DNA of 64,000 nt. Source: Lichenicola sp964247735 (GTDB lineage: Bacteria > Pseudomonadota > Alphaproteobacteria > Acetobacterales > Acetobacteraceae). Positions 1-8,054 of the stretch are shown here, piece after piece. The stretch's first letter is position 1; each line of letters begins with the position of its first letter. The notes under the pieces were generated by a model, which ran no database searches, was not told the origin of the DNA, and saw only the letters and a list, made by a program, of their open reading frames with translations. The stretch covers positions 46,401 to 110,400 of the forward strand of contig CAXTVS010000005.1 of the NCBI GenBank assembly GCA_964247735.1, read 5' to 3'. Made by a program: the position numbers and the translations under genes.

Positions 1-1010
1 GCAGCCAGGGGGCGCGGGCGCAGCGGCTGTCGCGGCTGGCCGGGATCGTCGCGGACCGGATCGGGGCGGACGTGGCGCAGGCGGCGCGAGCCGGGCTGCT
101 GGCGAAGGCGGACCTGACCACAGGCATGGTGGGCGAGTTCCCGGAGCTGCAGGGGGTGATGGGCGGCTACTACGCCCGCCACGACGGCGAGGCGGCGGCG
201 GTGGCCGAGGCGGTCGCCGGCCACTACGGGCCGCGCGGCCCGGCCGACGCGGTGCCAGGCGCGCCGGTGGCGGTGGCGGTGGCGCTCGCGGACAAGGTCG
301 ACACGCTGGCGGGGTTCTTCGCCGCCGGCGAGAAGCCGGGCGGGTCGGGCGATCCGTATGCGCTGCGACGGGCGGCGCTGGGCATGATCCGGATCGTGCG
401 CGAGAACCGGCTGCGGCTGGACCTCCATGCGCTGTTCGCCGAGGCGGCGGGGGGATATCCGGCGCCGCTGGCGGAGGCTGCCGACCTCGCGCTGCTGCCC
501 GGCTTCATCGCCGAGCGGCTGCGCGTGCAGCTGCGCGCGGACGGGGCGCGGCACGACGTGCTGGCGGCGGTGTCGGCGGCGGGACGGGAGCCGGACCTCG
601 TCCGGTTGCTGGCGCGCACGGAGGCGGTGGCCGGGCTGCTCGGAAGCGAGGACGGGCGCAACCTGCTGGCGGCGGCGAAGCGCGCGGCCAACATCCTGCG
701 CATCGAGGAAAGGAAGGACGGGCCGCATGACGGTGCGGTCGATCCCGCCCTGCTCGGGCAGGCGGAGGAGGCTGCGCTGGACGCGGCGCTGGCACACGCC
801 GACGCGCGGACCCGGGCGGCGATGGAGGCGGAACGCTTCGAGGACGCGATGGCGGCGATGGCGGCCCTGCGCGCGCCGCTCGACCGGTTCTTCGACGCGG
901 TGACGGTGAACGCGGAGGAGCCGGCGCTGCGACGCAACCGGCTGCGGCTGCTGTCGCGGGTCAGGGCGACGCTGAGCCGGGTGGCGGACTTCACGCTGAT
1001 CGAGGGCTAG
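1..1010 (+). CDS. glyS: Glycine--tRNA ligase beta subunit, C-terminal part
   Basis: The reading frame is open from base 3, so the gene begins outside the window and only about 335 C-terminal residues are seen. The beta subunit of tetrameric glycyl-tRNA synthetase binds tRNA-Gly and is needed for charging. The visible part has the typical motifs GLLAKADLTTGMVGEFPELQ and MGGYYA, then VALADKVDTLAGFF. It ends in a helical DALR-type anticodon-binding domain (ALRAPLDRFFDAVTVN and RNRLRLLSRVR). The stop lies 17 bases before the next gene on the same strand. Confidence 0.97.
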   Translation, partial: SQGARAQRLSRLAGIVADRIGADVAQAARAGLLAKADLTTGMVGEFPELQGVMGGYYARHDGEAAAVAEAVAGHYGPRGPADAVPGAPVAVAVALADKVDTLAGFFAAGEKPGGSGDPYALRRAALGMIRIVRENRLRLDLHALFAEAAGGYPAPLAEAADLALLPGFIAERLRVQLRADGARHDVLAAVSAAGREPDLVRLLARTEAVAGLLGSEDGRNLLAAAKRAANILRIEERKDGPHDGAVDPALLGQAEEAALDAALAHADARTRAAMEAERFEDAMAAMAALRAPLDRFFDAVTVNAEEPALRRNRLRLLSRVRATLSRVADFTLIEG

Positions 1011-1027
1011 GCGGCCGGGCGGGCGGC

Positions 1028-1591
1028 ATGTCGGGGGGCGAGCCGGGACCGGTCGCGGCGCTGCGGGCGGCGCTGGCCGGCGGCGACAGCACCACGGTGA
1101 CGCTGGAGCGGTGGTGCGCGGCGCAGGGGCTCCCCTGCCCCGGTGGCCTCGTGGCACAGCGCCTGCCCGGACCGGTGCGGCCGCCGGGTCGGTTGCGGCG
1201 GCGGCGGCTGCTGCTGCAGGCCGGCGAGCGCGTGCGCTACCGGCGGGTGCTGCTGCGCGCGGGCGCGTTGGTGCTGTGCGAGGCCGAGAACTGGTACGTC
1301 CCCGGGCGGCTTCCGGCGTGGATGAACCGACTGCTCGACCGCACCACGATCCCGTTCGGGCGTGTGGTCGGACCGCTCGGGTTCCGGCGGCACCGGCTGT
1401 CGATGGTGGCGCTGCGGCTTCCGGCGGCGGCCGGGGCCGGCCACCCGGTTCGCCGCCATGGGGTGCTGCGTCAGGAGGCGATGCTGACGCGTCCCGACGG
1501 GCTGCCGTTCTGCGAGGTGGTGGAAACCTTCACCAGCGCGCTGCTGCCGCGGCGGGGCGTCGCCGGCGGCGCGGACCTGCCTGGTGGATGA
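1028..1591 (+). CDS. Chorismate lyase/UTRA-fold hypothetical protein
   Basis: This 187-residue protein follows glyS closely and overlaps the next gene by 8 bases. Its middle (RRVLLRAGALVLCEAENWYV, then TTIPFGRVVG) and its end (RPDGLPFCEVVETFTSALL) follow the strand order of the UbiC chorismate pyruvate-lyase/UTRA fold, in which RxxxL, the TPLG-like turn and a late CEVVE strand line the ligand pocket. Real UbiC ends with a conserved LTELFLP-type strand carrying Glu; here the equivalent is CEVVET, so Glu may be kept. Activity on chorismate is unproven; it could equally be a ligand-binding relative. Confidence 0.6.
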   Translation: MSGGEPGPVAALRAALAGGDSTTVTLERWCAAQGLPCPGGLVAQRLPGPVRPPGRLRRRRLLLQAGERVRYRRVLLRAGALVLCEAENWYVPGRLPAWMNRLLDRTTIPFGRVVGPLGFRRHRLSMVALRLPAAAGAGHPVRRHGVLRQEAMLTRPDGLPFCEVVETFTSALLPRRGVAGGADLPGG

Positions 1592-2717
1592 GCGGGCGGC
1601 GGCTTCGGCGCGGCCGGAGCGCGCGCCGCGTCTGCCGGGCCTCGACCTGCTTCGCGCGGTGGCGATCGCCTCCGTCATGGCCTATCACGCCGGGCTGTCC
1701 GGGCTGGTGTCGGACGCGAATCGGGTGGTCGCGTTCGGCTGGATGGGCGTGGACCTGTTCTTCACGCTCAGCGGGTTCCTGATCGCCGGCCAGCTGCTCC
1801 GGCCGTGGGCGCAGGGACGGCGTCCCGACTACCGCCGCTTCCTGTCGCGCCGGCTGCTGCGGACGCTGCCGGCGTACCTGGCGGTGCTCGCGGTGTACGT
1901 GCTGCTGCCAGCCGCGCGCGAGGTGCCGGCGATGCAGCCGCCCTGGCAGTTCCTCAGCTTCACCGAGAACCTGCTGATCCGGGTGCCGCCGGCGAAGGCG
2001 TTCTCGCACGTCTGGTCGCTCTGCGTGGAGGAGCAGTTCTACCTCGTGCTGCCGGTGGCGGCGGCACTGCTGGCGGTCCGGCCGTCGGCGGCGCGGGTGG
2101 CCGTGGTGGTGCTGGCGCTGCTGCTGGGCGGCATCGCGCTGCGCGGGCTGCTGTGGCTGGAGGTGCGGCACGCGCTGGTCCCGCTCTGGCTGGAACGCAT
2201 CTACTACCCGAGCTGGACCCGGCTGGACGGGCTCCTCGCCGGCGTAGTCGCCGCCACGGTCCAGGTGTTCCGGCCGGGATTGTGGCGGCGGGCGACGCGG
2301 TGGCCGGACCTGCTGCTCGCGGCAGGGATCCTGGTGGTGGCAGGCGCGGTACGGCTGTTCCAGATGCCGCTCGACGCGAGCCCGCTGCCGGCGATGCTCG
2401 GCTTCCCGATGGTGTCGCTCGGCATGGCGATGACCGTGATGGCGGGGAGCACGCAGGGGTCGGTGATCGCACGGGTCCGGGTTCCCGGGGCACGGGCGCT
2501 GGCGACGGGAGCGTACGGCCTCTACCTCAGCCACAAGATCGCGTTCGGTGCGGTGACGGGTGGATCGGTTCCGGTCCCGACGCCGGCGGCTGCCCCGTTC
2601 GTCGCCGTGGCGGTCGCCTTGATGCTGGGAACGCTGCTCCACCTGCTGGTGGAGCGGCCGTTCCTGCTGCTGCGGGACCGGCTGGACGGACGGTCGCGCA
2701 CGACGCTCGCGCGGTGA
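1584..2717 (+). CDS. Acyltransferase 3 family membrane protein (OafA/YrhL-like)
   Basis: The 377-residue protein is a multi-pass membrane acyltransferase of the type that O-acetylates exported sugars or lipids. Family marks are the N-terminal PGLDLLRAVAIASVMAYHAG (with the catalytic-type His), DLFFTLSGFLIAGQLL, the RR pair in LSRRLLRTLPAYL, and VWSLCVEEQFYLVLP. About ten hydrophobic segments follow. The start is a GTG that overlaps the stop of the upstream gene, suggesting translational coupling. No neighbouring polysaccharide locus reveals the acceptor. Confidence 0.9.
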   Translation: MDERAAASARPERAPRLPGLDLLRAVAIASVMAYHAGLSGLVSDANRVVAFGWMGVDLFFTLSGFLIAGQLLRPWAQGRRPDYRRFLSRRLLRTLPAYLAVLAVYVLLPAAREVPAMQPPWQFLSFTENLLIRVPPAKAFSHVWSLCVEEQFYLVLPVAAALLAVRPSAARVAVVVLALLLGGIALRGLLWLEVRHALVPLWLERIYYPSWTRLDGLLAGVVAATVQVFRPGLWRRATRWPDLLLAAGILVVAGAVRLFQMPLDASPLPAMLGFPMVSLGMAMTVMAGSTQGSVIARVRVPGARALATGAYGLYLSHKIAFGAVTGGSVPVPTPAAAPFVAVAVALMLGTLLHLLVERPFLLLRDRLDGRSRTTLAR

Positions 2718-2736
2718 CGCGGCGCCGGTGGGACGA

Positions 2737-3216
2737 TCAGGACTTCCGGGACGAGCCGCGTTGCGTGGCGAGGGATCCGGCGGCGAGGCCGATCCCCATC
2801 GCGGCATAGGCGGCGGCCATGGCGCGCTTCGACAGCACGAACTCCCAGCCCGGAGTGAAGCGCTTCGGCGTGGCGACGTAGTCGATCGCGGCGGCGAAGG
2901 CGGACATGGCGAAGGCGTCGCGCAGCATCGGCAGAGGCGCGAGCGGGCGTCGGCGGGCGATGGCGCGCTCGAACAGCACGGCCCAGAACAGGGTGGCGGC
3001 GTGGTGGGTCAGATAGCCGACGCCGGTATGGCGCAGGTCGGCGTGCACGACGGCGGCGGCCGCCTCGCCGTTCAACCAGTGGCTGGTGGCGTTGACCGGC
3101 TGCAGCGCGCCCCTGCCTTCCAGCCGCGCGACCAGGGCGAGCGCCAGCGTGGAGGTGGCGCTGGCCGTGGTGCCGGACAGGAGGGCGCGGCGCAGGGCTG
3201 GGAGCCAGGTCGGCAT
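2737..3216 (-). CDS. Small integral membrane protein, possibly last gene of the PKS operon
   Basis: This 159-residue protein has four or so hydrophobic helices and a conserved-looking central motif with NATSHWLNG, DLRHTGVGYLTHHAA and FWAVLFE. It lies 40 bases downstream of the flavin oxidoreductase on the same strand, so it may belong to the polyketide operon. I do not recognise a characterised family. The paired histidines (THHAA, ADLRHT) within membrane segments are its most distinctive visible feature. Confidence 0.7.
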   Translation of the reverse strand: MPTWLPALRRALLSGTTASATSTLALALVARLEGRGALQPVNATSHWLNGEAAAAVVHADLRHTGVGYLTHHAATLFWAVLFERAIARRRPLAPLPMLRDAFAMSAFAAAIDYVATPKRFTPGWEFVLSKRAMAAAYAAMGIGLAAGSLATQRGSSRKS

Positions 3217-3256
3217 CGGCGGGGTCCTTGTCGGGATGAACCGGGCTCCGCGCGGG

Positions 3257-4384
3257 TCAGGCGAGGAGGCCGGTGCGGTGCAGGGCGTCGTCGGGGATGC
3301 GGGTCGCGGCAGCGATGCGGGCCGCCAGCGCCGGCAGCAGGGCGGCGAGGGCGACGGCGGCGTGCTGGACCGGACGGTGCATCGCGGCGCGGGACAGCAG
3401 GGTGGCGCCCCTCACCTGGCCGGCGACGTCGCGACGCATCGCCGTCCCGAGTGCTGCCGGGCGGGCGCCGGCGGCGAGCAGGGCGTCGCACAGGGCGGCG
3501 CTGTGCAGGGCGATCGACATGCCGTCGCCGGTGAAGGAGGGGATCACCGCGGACTGGTCGCCGAGGCGCCACACGGCGTCGTCGACGGTGGCGACGAGGC
3601 CGTAGGGAATGGCGGCGATCGTCAGCGGGCGCGGCTGCAGCGGCTCGGCATCGGACAGGCGCCGGCCGAGCAGCGGGGCGTCGTCACCCATCGTGCGCAG
3701 CACGGCGTCCCAGGTGCCGCCCAGGGCGGCGAGGCGGCGACGCCGGACCAGCAGGCAGAGCGTGGCCTGGGAGGCGGAGACCAGCTGCAGGCCGGCATAG
3801 CCGCCGCGGAACAGGAACAGCTCGACGTGGCCGTCCACGGCGCGGCGCTGCGCGGGGTCGAGGCGGAGATGCAGCTTGAAGCCGACCAGGTCGTTCTGCC
3901 GGCCGGGGGGCCGGCGCCAGCCGCGCAGGTCGTGCTTGCCGGTGGCCAGTGCCGCCTCGGCGGCGTCGAGCACCGTGCCGTCCTCCAGGCGGATGCGGTG
4001 GCCGTCGCGGTGCGGGTCGAGCGCACGGGCGCGGCGGCCCTGCAGGATCGTGGCGCCGGCGGCGGCGGCGCGAGACAGCAGGGCCGCGTCCAGCACGCGG
4101 CGGGACAGGCCCATGCCCTCGAACGGCAGCGTGGCGGTGGCGGTGCGGCGGCCGGCGGACAGGCGGACGCGGCCGATCGGCACGCCGCCGAGCGCACCGA
4201 GGTCGAGGCCGAGGGCGGACAGGTGCAGCAGCGCCTCGCGCGACAGGAACTCGCCGCACACCTTGTCGTGGGCGCCGGGCTCGCGCTCGACCAGCACCAC
4301 CCGGCTGCCCCGCCCGGCCGCGCGCAATGCGAGGGCGCCGCCGGACAGGCCGCCGCCGATCACGGCGAGGTCGGCGGCCTTCAT
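3257..4384 (-). CDS. FAD-dependent oxidoreductase (geranylgeranyl reductase/halogenase-type) of PKS operon
   Basis: A Rossmann motif (DLAVIGGGLSGGALA) at the N terminus and KVCGEFLS a little further on place it among the UbiH/geranylgeranyl-reductase-like flavoproteins; the GD-box is degenerate, seen as DGMSIALHSAALCDALL. The chosen ATG at 4384 overlaps the methyltransferase stop as ATGA; an in-frame upstream ATG would add 17 residues inside that gene. In related type III PKS operons such a flavoprotein hydroxylates the aromatic product towards a quinone. Length 375 residues. Confidence 0.88.
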   Translation of the reverse strand: MKAADLAVIGGGLSGGALALRAAGRGSRVVLVEREPGAHDKVCGEFLSREALLHLSALGLDLGALGGVPIGRVRLSAGRRTATATLPFEGMGLSRRVLDAALLSRAAAAGATILQGRRARALDPHRDGHRIRLEDGTVLDAAEAALATGKHDLRGWRRPPGRQNDLVGFKLHLRLDPAQRRAVDGHVELFLFRGGYAGLQLVSASQATLCLLVRRRRLAALGGTWDAVLRTMGDDAPLLGRRLSDAEPLQPRPLTIAAIPYGLVATVDDAVWRLGDQSAVIPSFTGDGMSIALHSAALCDALLAAGARPAALGTAMRRDVAGQVRGATLLSRAAMHRPVQHAAVALAALLPALAARIAAATRIPDDALHRTGLLA

Positions 4385-5103
4385 GCCGGGCGCGGGCGGA
4401 AACGGGTGATGCACAGGCGGAACGGCATCCACCACCGGATGCGGGCGGCCTCGGAACCGAGGCCGGCGCGGAACAGCAGCCGGCGCCAGTCGGCGCGGGA
4501 AAAGGCGCGGCCGATCGAGACCGGGCCGTCATGCTGCACGAAGCGGTGCCAGCCGGCGAGGCGCGACCAGGCGCGGAACGCCCGGTACGGCAGCCAGTGG
4601 CGCTGGAGGTCGTTGACGAACCAGCCGATGGTCGCGTGGGCCTCCATCCAGCGCAGGAAGCGGACCACGCCGTCGTCGTCGAGGTGGTGGGCGAACAGGG
4701 AGGACAGCACCAGGTCGGGCGGCTCGGGAGGGTGATAGTTGAAGATGTCGGCGGTGACCCAGCGGATCGGCTGGCGGGTGGGCGGCGCGGTCTCGCCGGC
4801 GGCGCGGGCCCAGGGGGACAGGTCCACGCTGGTCATGTCGAGCGCCACGCCGCGGCGCGCGGCCCAGCGGTCGATGCGGCGCAGGGCGTCGCCGTAGCCG
4901 CCGCCGACGTCGAGGATGCGGAGCGGCCGGCCGGGGGGCAGGCGGCGCGTCGCGGCGGCCAGGAAGTGCAGGGTCGGACGGTAGGCGCCGGTGAGCCGGT
5001 TGACGCGGGACAGGTCCTGCAGGCAGGCGCGGAACTCGTCCGGGCCGCAGGGCTCGTTGTCCATCAGCTCGGGCAGCAGCACCCGGCGCGCGAAGCGGGT
5101 CAT
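4381..5103 (-). CDS. Class I SAM-dependent methyltransferase of PKS operon
   Basis: The 240-residue protein has the Rossmann SAM-binding motif ILDVGGGYGDALRRI, an acidic strand end in LDMTSVDLSPWA, and motif DLVLSSLFAHHLDDD, all typical of class I methyltransferases. It overlaps the upstream polyketide synthase and the downstream flavoprotein by ATGA junctions, so the three are almost certainly co-translated. The likely substrate is the phenolic or pyrone product of the synthase; that is inferred from position. Confidence 0.9.
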   Translation of the reverse strand: MTRFARRVLLPELMDNEPCGPDEFRACLQDLSRVNRLTGAYRPTLHFLAAATRRLPPGRPLRILDVGGGYGDALRRIDRWAARRGVALDMTSVDLSPWARAAGETAPPTRQPIRWVTADIFNYHPPEPPDLVLSSLFAHHLDDDGVVRFLRWMEAHATIGWFVNDLQRHWLPYRAFRAWSRLAGWHRFVQHDGPVSIGRAFSRADWRRLLFRAGLGSEAARIRWWMPFRLCITRFRPRPA

Positions 5104-6170
5104 GCGGCGATCCGGAAGCGCAGGGTTTCCGCGACCAGGCCGGGGCCGAAGCCCATGGCGATGCCGGACGCGCCGGGACGGGCGTGGCGCAGCAGGCGGT
5201 CGAGCACGAACAGGATGGTGCAGGAGGACATGTTGCCGAACGCGCGCAGCACCGCGCGGGACTCCGCGAGCGCGTCAGGGGGAAGGCCGAGGGCGTTCTG
5301 CACCGCATCGAGCACCGAGCGGCCGCCGGGATGCACCGCCCACAGCTCCGGCGGCGCGGTCACGGCGTCGCCGAGGATGCGCGATGCGGAGCGGGCCAGG
5401 CCGTCGGCGATGGCGCCGGGCACGCGGCCGGACAGCATCATGTCGAAGCCGCCGTCGCCGATCCGCCAGGTGATCAGCGGCGCGGTGTCGGGCAGCAGCT
5501 CGGCGTGGAACCGGTCGAGCGACAGACCGCCTGGTGCTGCGCTGACCAGGGAGGCGGCACAGCCGTCGGCGAACACCAGGAACGACAGCACCTGCTCCAG
5601 GTCGGGGGTTTCCTGCAGGTGCAGGGTGCACAGTTCCAGGTTGACCAGCAGCACGCGGGCTTCCGGCTCGGAGCGGACGACGTGGCGGGCGAGCTTGAGG
5701 GCGTTGAAGGCGGCGTAGCAGCCCATGAAGCCGACCAGGGTGCGCTCGACCGACGGGCGCAGGCCGAGCACCGCCAGCAGCTGCAGGTCGAGCCCTGGGG
5801 CATGGAAGCCGGTGCAGGAGGTGACGATCAGGTGGGTGACGGTGTCGAGGCGGGCGCCGTCGCCGAGGCGGCGTACCGCCTCGAGCGCCAGCGGCAGGGC
5901 CGCGTCCTCGTAGCGGGTCATGCGGGCGCCGGTGCCGGGGAAGCGGCCGCGGCGGTAGAAGCCGTCGCGGTCGAGCGTGGCGCCGGAAGGATCGGCGCCC
6001 GGCACCAGGGTCGAGTACCGGTGGTCGATCGCGCAGCGCTCGGTCATGCGGGCGAACAGCCGGCGCAGCCGGTCGTTCGGCAGCAGGGTGGCGGCGAACG
6101 ACACGAAGGCGTCGTGGACGTCGTGGGGCGGGACGGCGGTGCCGATCGCGTTCAGGAAGGCGTCGGTCAT
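5100..6170 (-). CDS. Type III polyketide synthase (chalcone/stilbene synthase family)
   Basis: At 356 residues it has the length of bacterial type III synthases. The catalytic triad is visible: Cys151 in LVGFMGCYAAFNALKLA, His280 in LWAVHPGGRSVLDAV and Asn313 in LRAFGNMSSCTILFVLD. Such enzymes extend an acyl-CoA starter with malonyl-CoA and cyclise it to resorcinols, pyrones or phloroglucinols. With the overlapping methyltransferase and flavoprotein the order matches operons making methylated phenolic or quinone lipids (such as Streptomyces srsABC), though the methyltransferase here is class I. The start follows 168 bases divergent from the HAD gene. Confidence 0.95.
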   Translation of the reverse strand: MTDAFLNAIGTAVPPHDVHDAFVSFAATLLPNDRLRRLFARMTERCAIDHRYSTLVPGADPSGATLDRDGFYRRGRFPGTGARMTRYEDAALPLALEAVRRLGDGARLDTVTHLIVTSCTGFHAPGLDLQLLAVLGLRPSVERTLVGFMGCYAAFNALKLARHVVRSEPEARVLLVNLELCTLHLQETPDLEQVLSFLVFADGCAASLVSAAPGGLSLDRFHAELLPDTAPLITWRIGDGGFDMMLSGRVPGAIADGLARSASRILGDAVTAPPELWAVHPGGRSVLDAVQNALGLPPDALAESRAVLRAFGNMSSCTILFVLDRLLRHARPGASGIAMGFGPGLVAETLRFRIAA

Positions 6171-6338
6171 GTGAATCCGGTTCCGCGTGCCACCTCATGA
6201 CGTAGGAAGTACCGGGACCGGATGCAAAGGAGGCGATCAGGGCCGATGCGGCGGCATCCTGTCGCCGATGTGTTGACGCAGGCGTGGGCGGGCGCGTCCA
6301 TACCGGAAGCCGTTCTCTCTTCCGCGCGAGGATCCTCC

Positions 6339-7001
6339 ATGCCCAAGGCCGCCATCTTCGACATCGACGGCACGCTGGTCGACTCCGTCGACCTGCACGC
6401 GCTGTCCTGGCAGGAAGCGTTCGCCAGGTTCGGGCACGAGGTGTCGTTCGAGCGGGCGCGCAGCCAGATCGGCAAGGGCGGCGACCAGCTGCTGCCGGTG
6501 TTCCTGTCGGAGGCGGAGGTGGCGGACCACGGCGAGGCGATGGAGGCGTTCCGCGGCACGCTGTTCAAGTCGAAGTACCTGCCGATGGTGCGGCCGTTCT
6601 CGGCGGTGCCGGAGCTGCTGCGCCGGGTGCGCGAGGCAGGGCTGAAGGTGGCGGCGGCGTCGTCGGCGAAGAAGGAGGAGCTGGCGGTGTACCTGGAGAT
6701 CGCCGGGATCGCCGGGCTGGTGGACGTGTCCACCTCGTCGGAGGACGCGGAACAGTCCAAGCCGTCGCCCGACATCTTCCAGGTGGCGCTGAAGAAGCTC
6801 GGGCTGCCCGGCAGCGAGGCGGTGGCGATCGGCGACACGCCCTACGACGCGCAGGCGGCGGGCAAGGCCGGCATCGCGACCATCGGCATGCTGAGCGGCG
6901 GCTTCACCGAGGCGGACCTGCGGGCGGGCGGATGCGTCGCGGTGTATCCGGGTCCGGGGGCGCTGCTGGCGTGCTTCGAGGCGTCGCCGCTCGGAGGATA
7001 G
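6339..7001 (+). CDS. HAD-superfamily hydrolase (phosphoglycolate-phosphatase type)
   Basis: The N terminus AAIFDIDGTLVDSVDLHA carries the two catalytic aspartates (DxD). Motif II is AAASSAKKEE, Lys is in SEDAEQSKPSPDIF, and the final acidic motif is AIGDTPYDAQAAG. Length is 220 residues with a helical cap after motif I. The ATG at 6339 puts motif I at residue 8 as usual. An upstream in-frame ATG at 6246 sits 12 bases after a perfect AAAGGAGG and would add 31 residues without family similarity. The substrate is unknown. Confidence 0.92.
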   Translation: MPKAAIFDIDGTLVDSVDLHALSWQEAFARFGHEVSFERARSQIGKGGDQLLPVFLSEAEVADHGEAMEAFRGTLFKSKYLPMVRPFSAVPELLRRVREAGLKVAAASSAKKEELAVYLEIAGIAGLVDVSTSSEDAEQSKPSPDIFQVALKKLGLPGSEAVAIGDTPYDAQAAGKAGIATIGMLSGGFTEADLRAGGCVAVYPGPGALLACFEASPLGG

Positions 7002-7058
7002 GGTTCTGTCGCCGGAGGCCGGGCCCCGACCGCCGGACGGGCGGGGCGCCTACCGTCA

Positions 7059-7955
7059 TCAGGGGCGTTCGGGATAGCGCATCCGTTCCAGATCGGCGAT
7101 CAGTCCGGGACCGGTCGGGTGCCATCCGAGCCGTGCCTGCGTCTGCGCAGCCGAAGCCGGAAGGTCCAGGCCGGCGAACGCTCCGAGCCAGCCGAAGTGA
7201 CCGGCCGCGTCCTCCGTCGGGACGGACACCACCGGCACCTTCAGGCCGCGGCCGAGGACGGCCGCGATCTCGCGCACCGGGACGCCTTCCTCGGCGACCG
7301 CGTGATACAGGGCACCGGGTTCCTGCCTTTCCAGCACCAGCCTGTAGAGGCGGGCGACGTCGAGGACGTGCGCCGCGGGCCACCGGTTGCCGCCGTCGCC
7401 GACGTAGGCGGAGACACCCTTCTCGCGGGCGATGGCGACCAGGGGGGTGATGAGGCCCTGCTTGACCGTGTCGTGAACCTGGGGGAGGCGCACCACCGAC
7501 ACGTTGATGCCGGACTCCAGCATCGCCGCTCCCGCCAGTTCCGACGCGACGCGCGGGTTCGGGTGACCGGGGTTGAAGACGTCCTCGGTTGCGGGATGGC
7601 CCTGCCCGGCGCTTCCCATGCCGGTGCTGGAGGTGATGACCAGGGGCCGGCGGGATCCCGCCAGCGCGGCGGCAAGGGCCTCGATGGCGCGCCGGTCCTT
7701 CTCGCAGTTCACCACGAACCGGGAGAAGTCGTGGTCGAAGGCGGTGTGGATCACGCCATCCGAGCCGGCGGCCCCGGCGCGCAGGCTGTCCAGATCCTCG
7801 AGGTCGCCCCGGTGCACCTCGGCACCGGCGGCGGCGAGCGCCTGGGCTCCCGCCTCGGACCGGGTCAGGCCGAGGACCTGATGGCCCGCCTCGATCAGGT
7901 CCCGGACGATGGCCGAACCGATGAAGCCGGTCGCGCCGGTCAGGAATACGCGCAT
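7059..7955 (-). CDS. NAD(P)-dependent epimerase/dehydratase-like SDR
   Basis: This 298-residue extended SDR begins MRVFLTGATGFIGSAIVRDL, the TGxxGxxG nucleotide-binding motif. It continues with DGVIHTAFDHDFS and the strand VITSSTGMGS, but the classical YxxxK is not evident, as in many atypical NmrA-like members. A GGAGG lies just before the ATG. It is transcribed divergently from an MmyB-type regulator across a 99-base gap containing a palindrome, so it is the probable target of that regulator. Confidence 0.9.
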   Translation of the reverse strand: MRVFLTGATGFIGSAIVRDLIEAGHQVLGLTRSEAGAQALAAAGAEVHRGDLEDLDSLRAGAAGSDGVIHTAFDHDFSRFVVNCEKDRRAIEALAAALAGSRRPLVITSSTGMGSAGQGHPATEDVFNPGHPNPRVASELAGAAMLESGINVSVVRLPQVHDTVKQGLITPLVAIAREKGVSAYVGDGGNRWPAAHVLDVARLYRLVLERQEPGALYHAVAEEGVPVREIAAVLGRGLKVPVVSVPTEDAAGHFGWLGAFAGLDLPASAAQTQARLGWHPTGPGLIADLERMRYPERP

Positions 7956-8017
7956 GGAAGCCTCCGGAGGTCGTTCGGAGGCGGATGATCGGCCGGGTTT
8001 CCATCGGGTTAAAGTAG

Positions 8018-8042
8018 TGGTTCCATCATGGTGTAGGAACCA
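8018..8042. promoter_or_regulatory. Probable operator between SDR and MmyB-type regulator
   Basis: The arms TGGTTCC (8018-8024) and GGAACCA (8036-8042) form a perfect inverted repeat with an 11-base spacer. It sits 13 bases before the regulator's start and about 60 bases upstream of the divergent SDR. Its position fits a binding site for the adjacent helix-turn-helix protein controlling both genes; binding is inferred. Confidence 0.55.
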
Positions 8043-8054
8043 ACAGGATCAACG

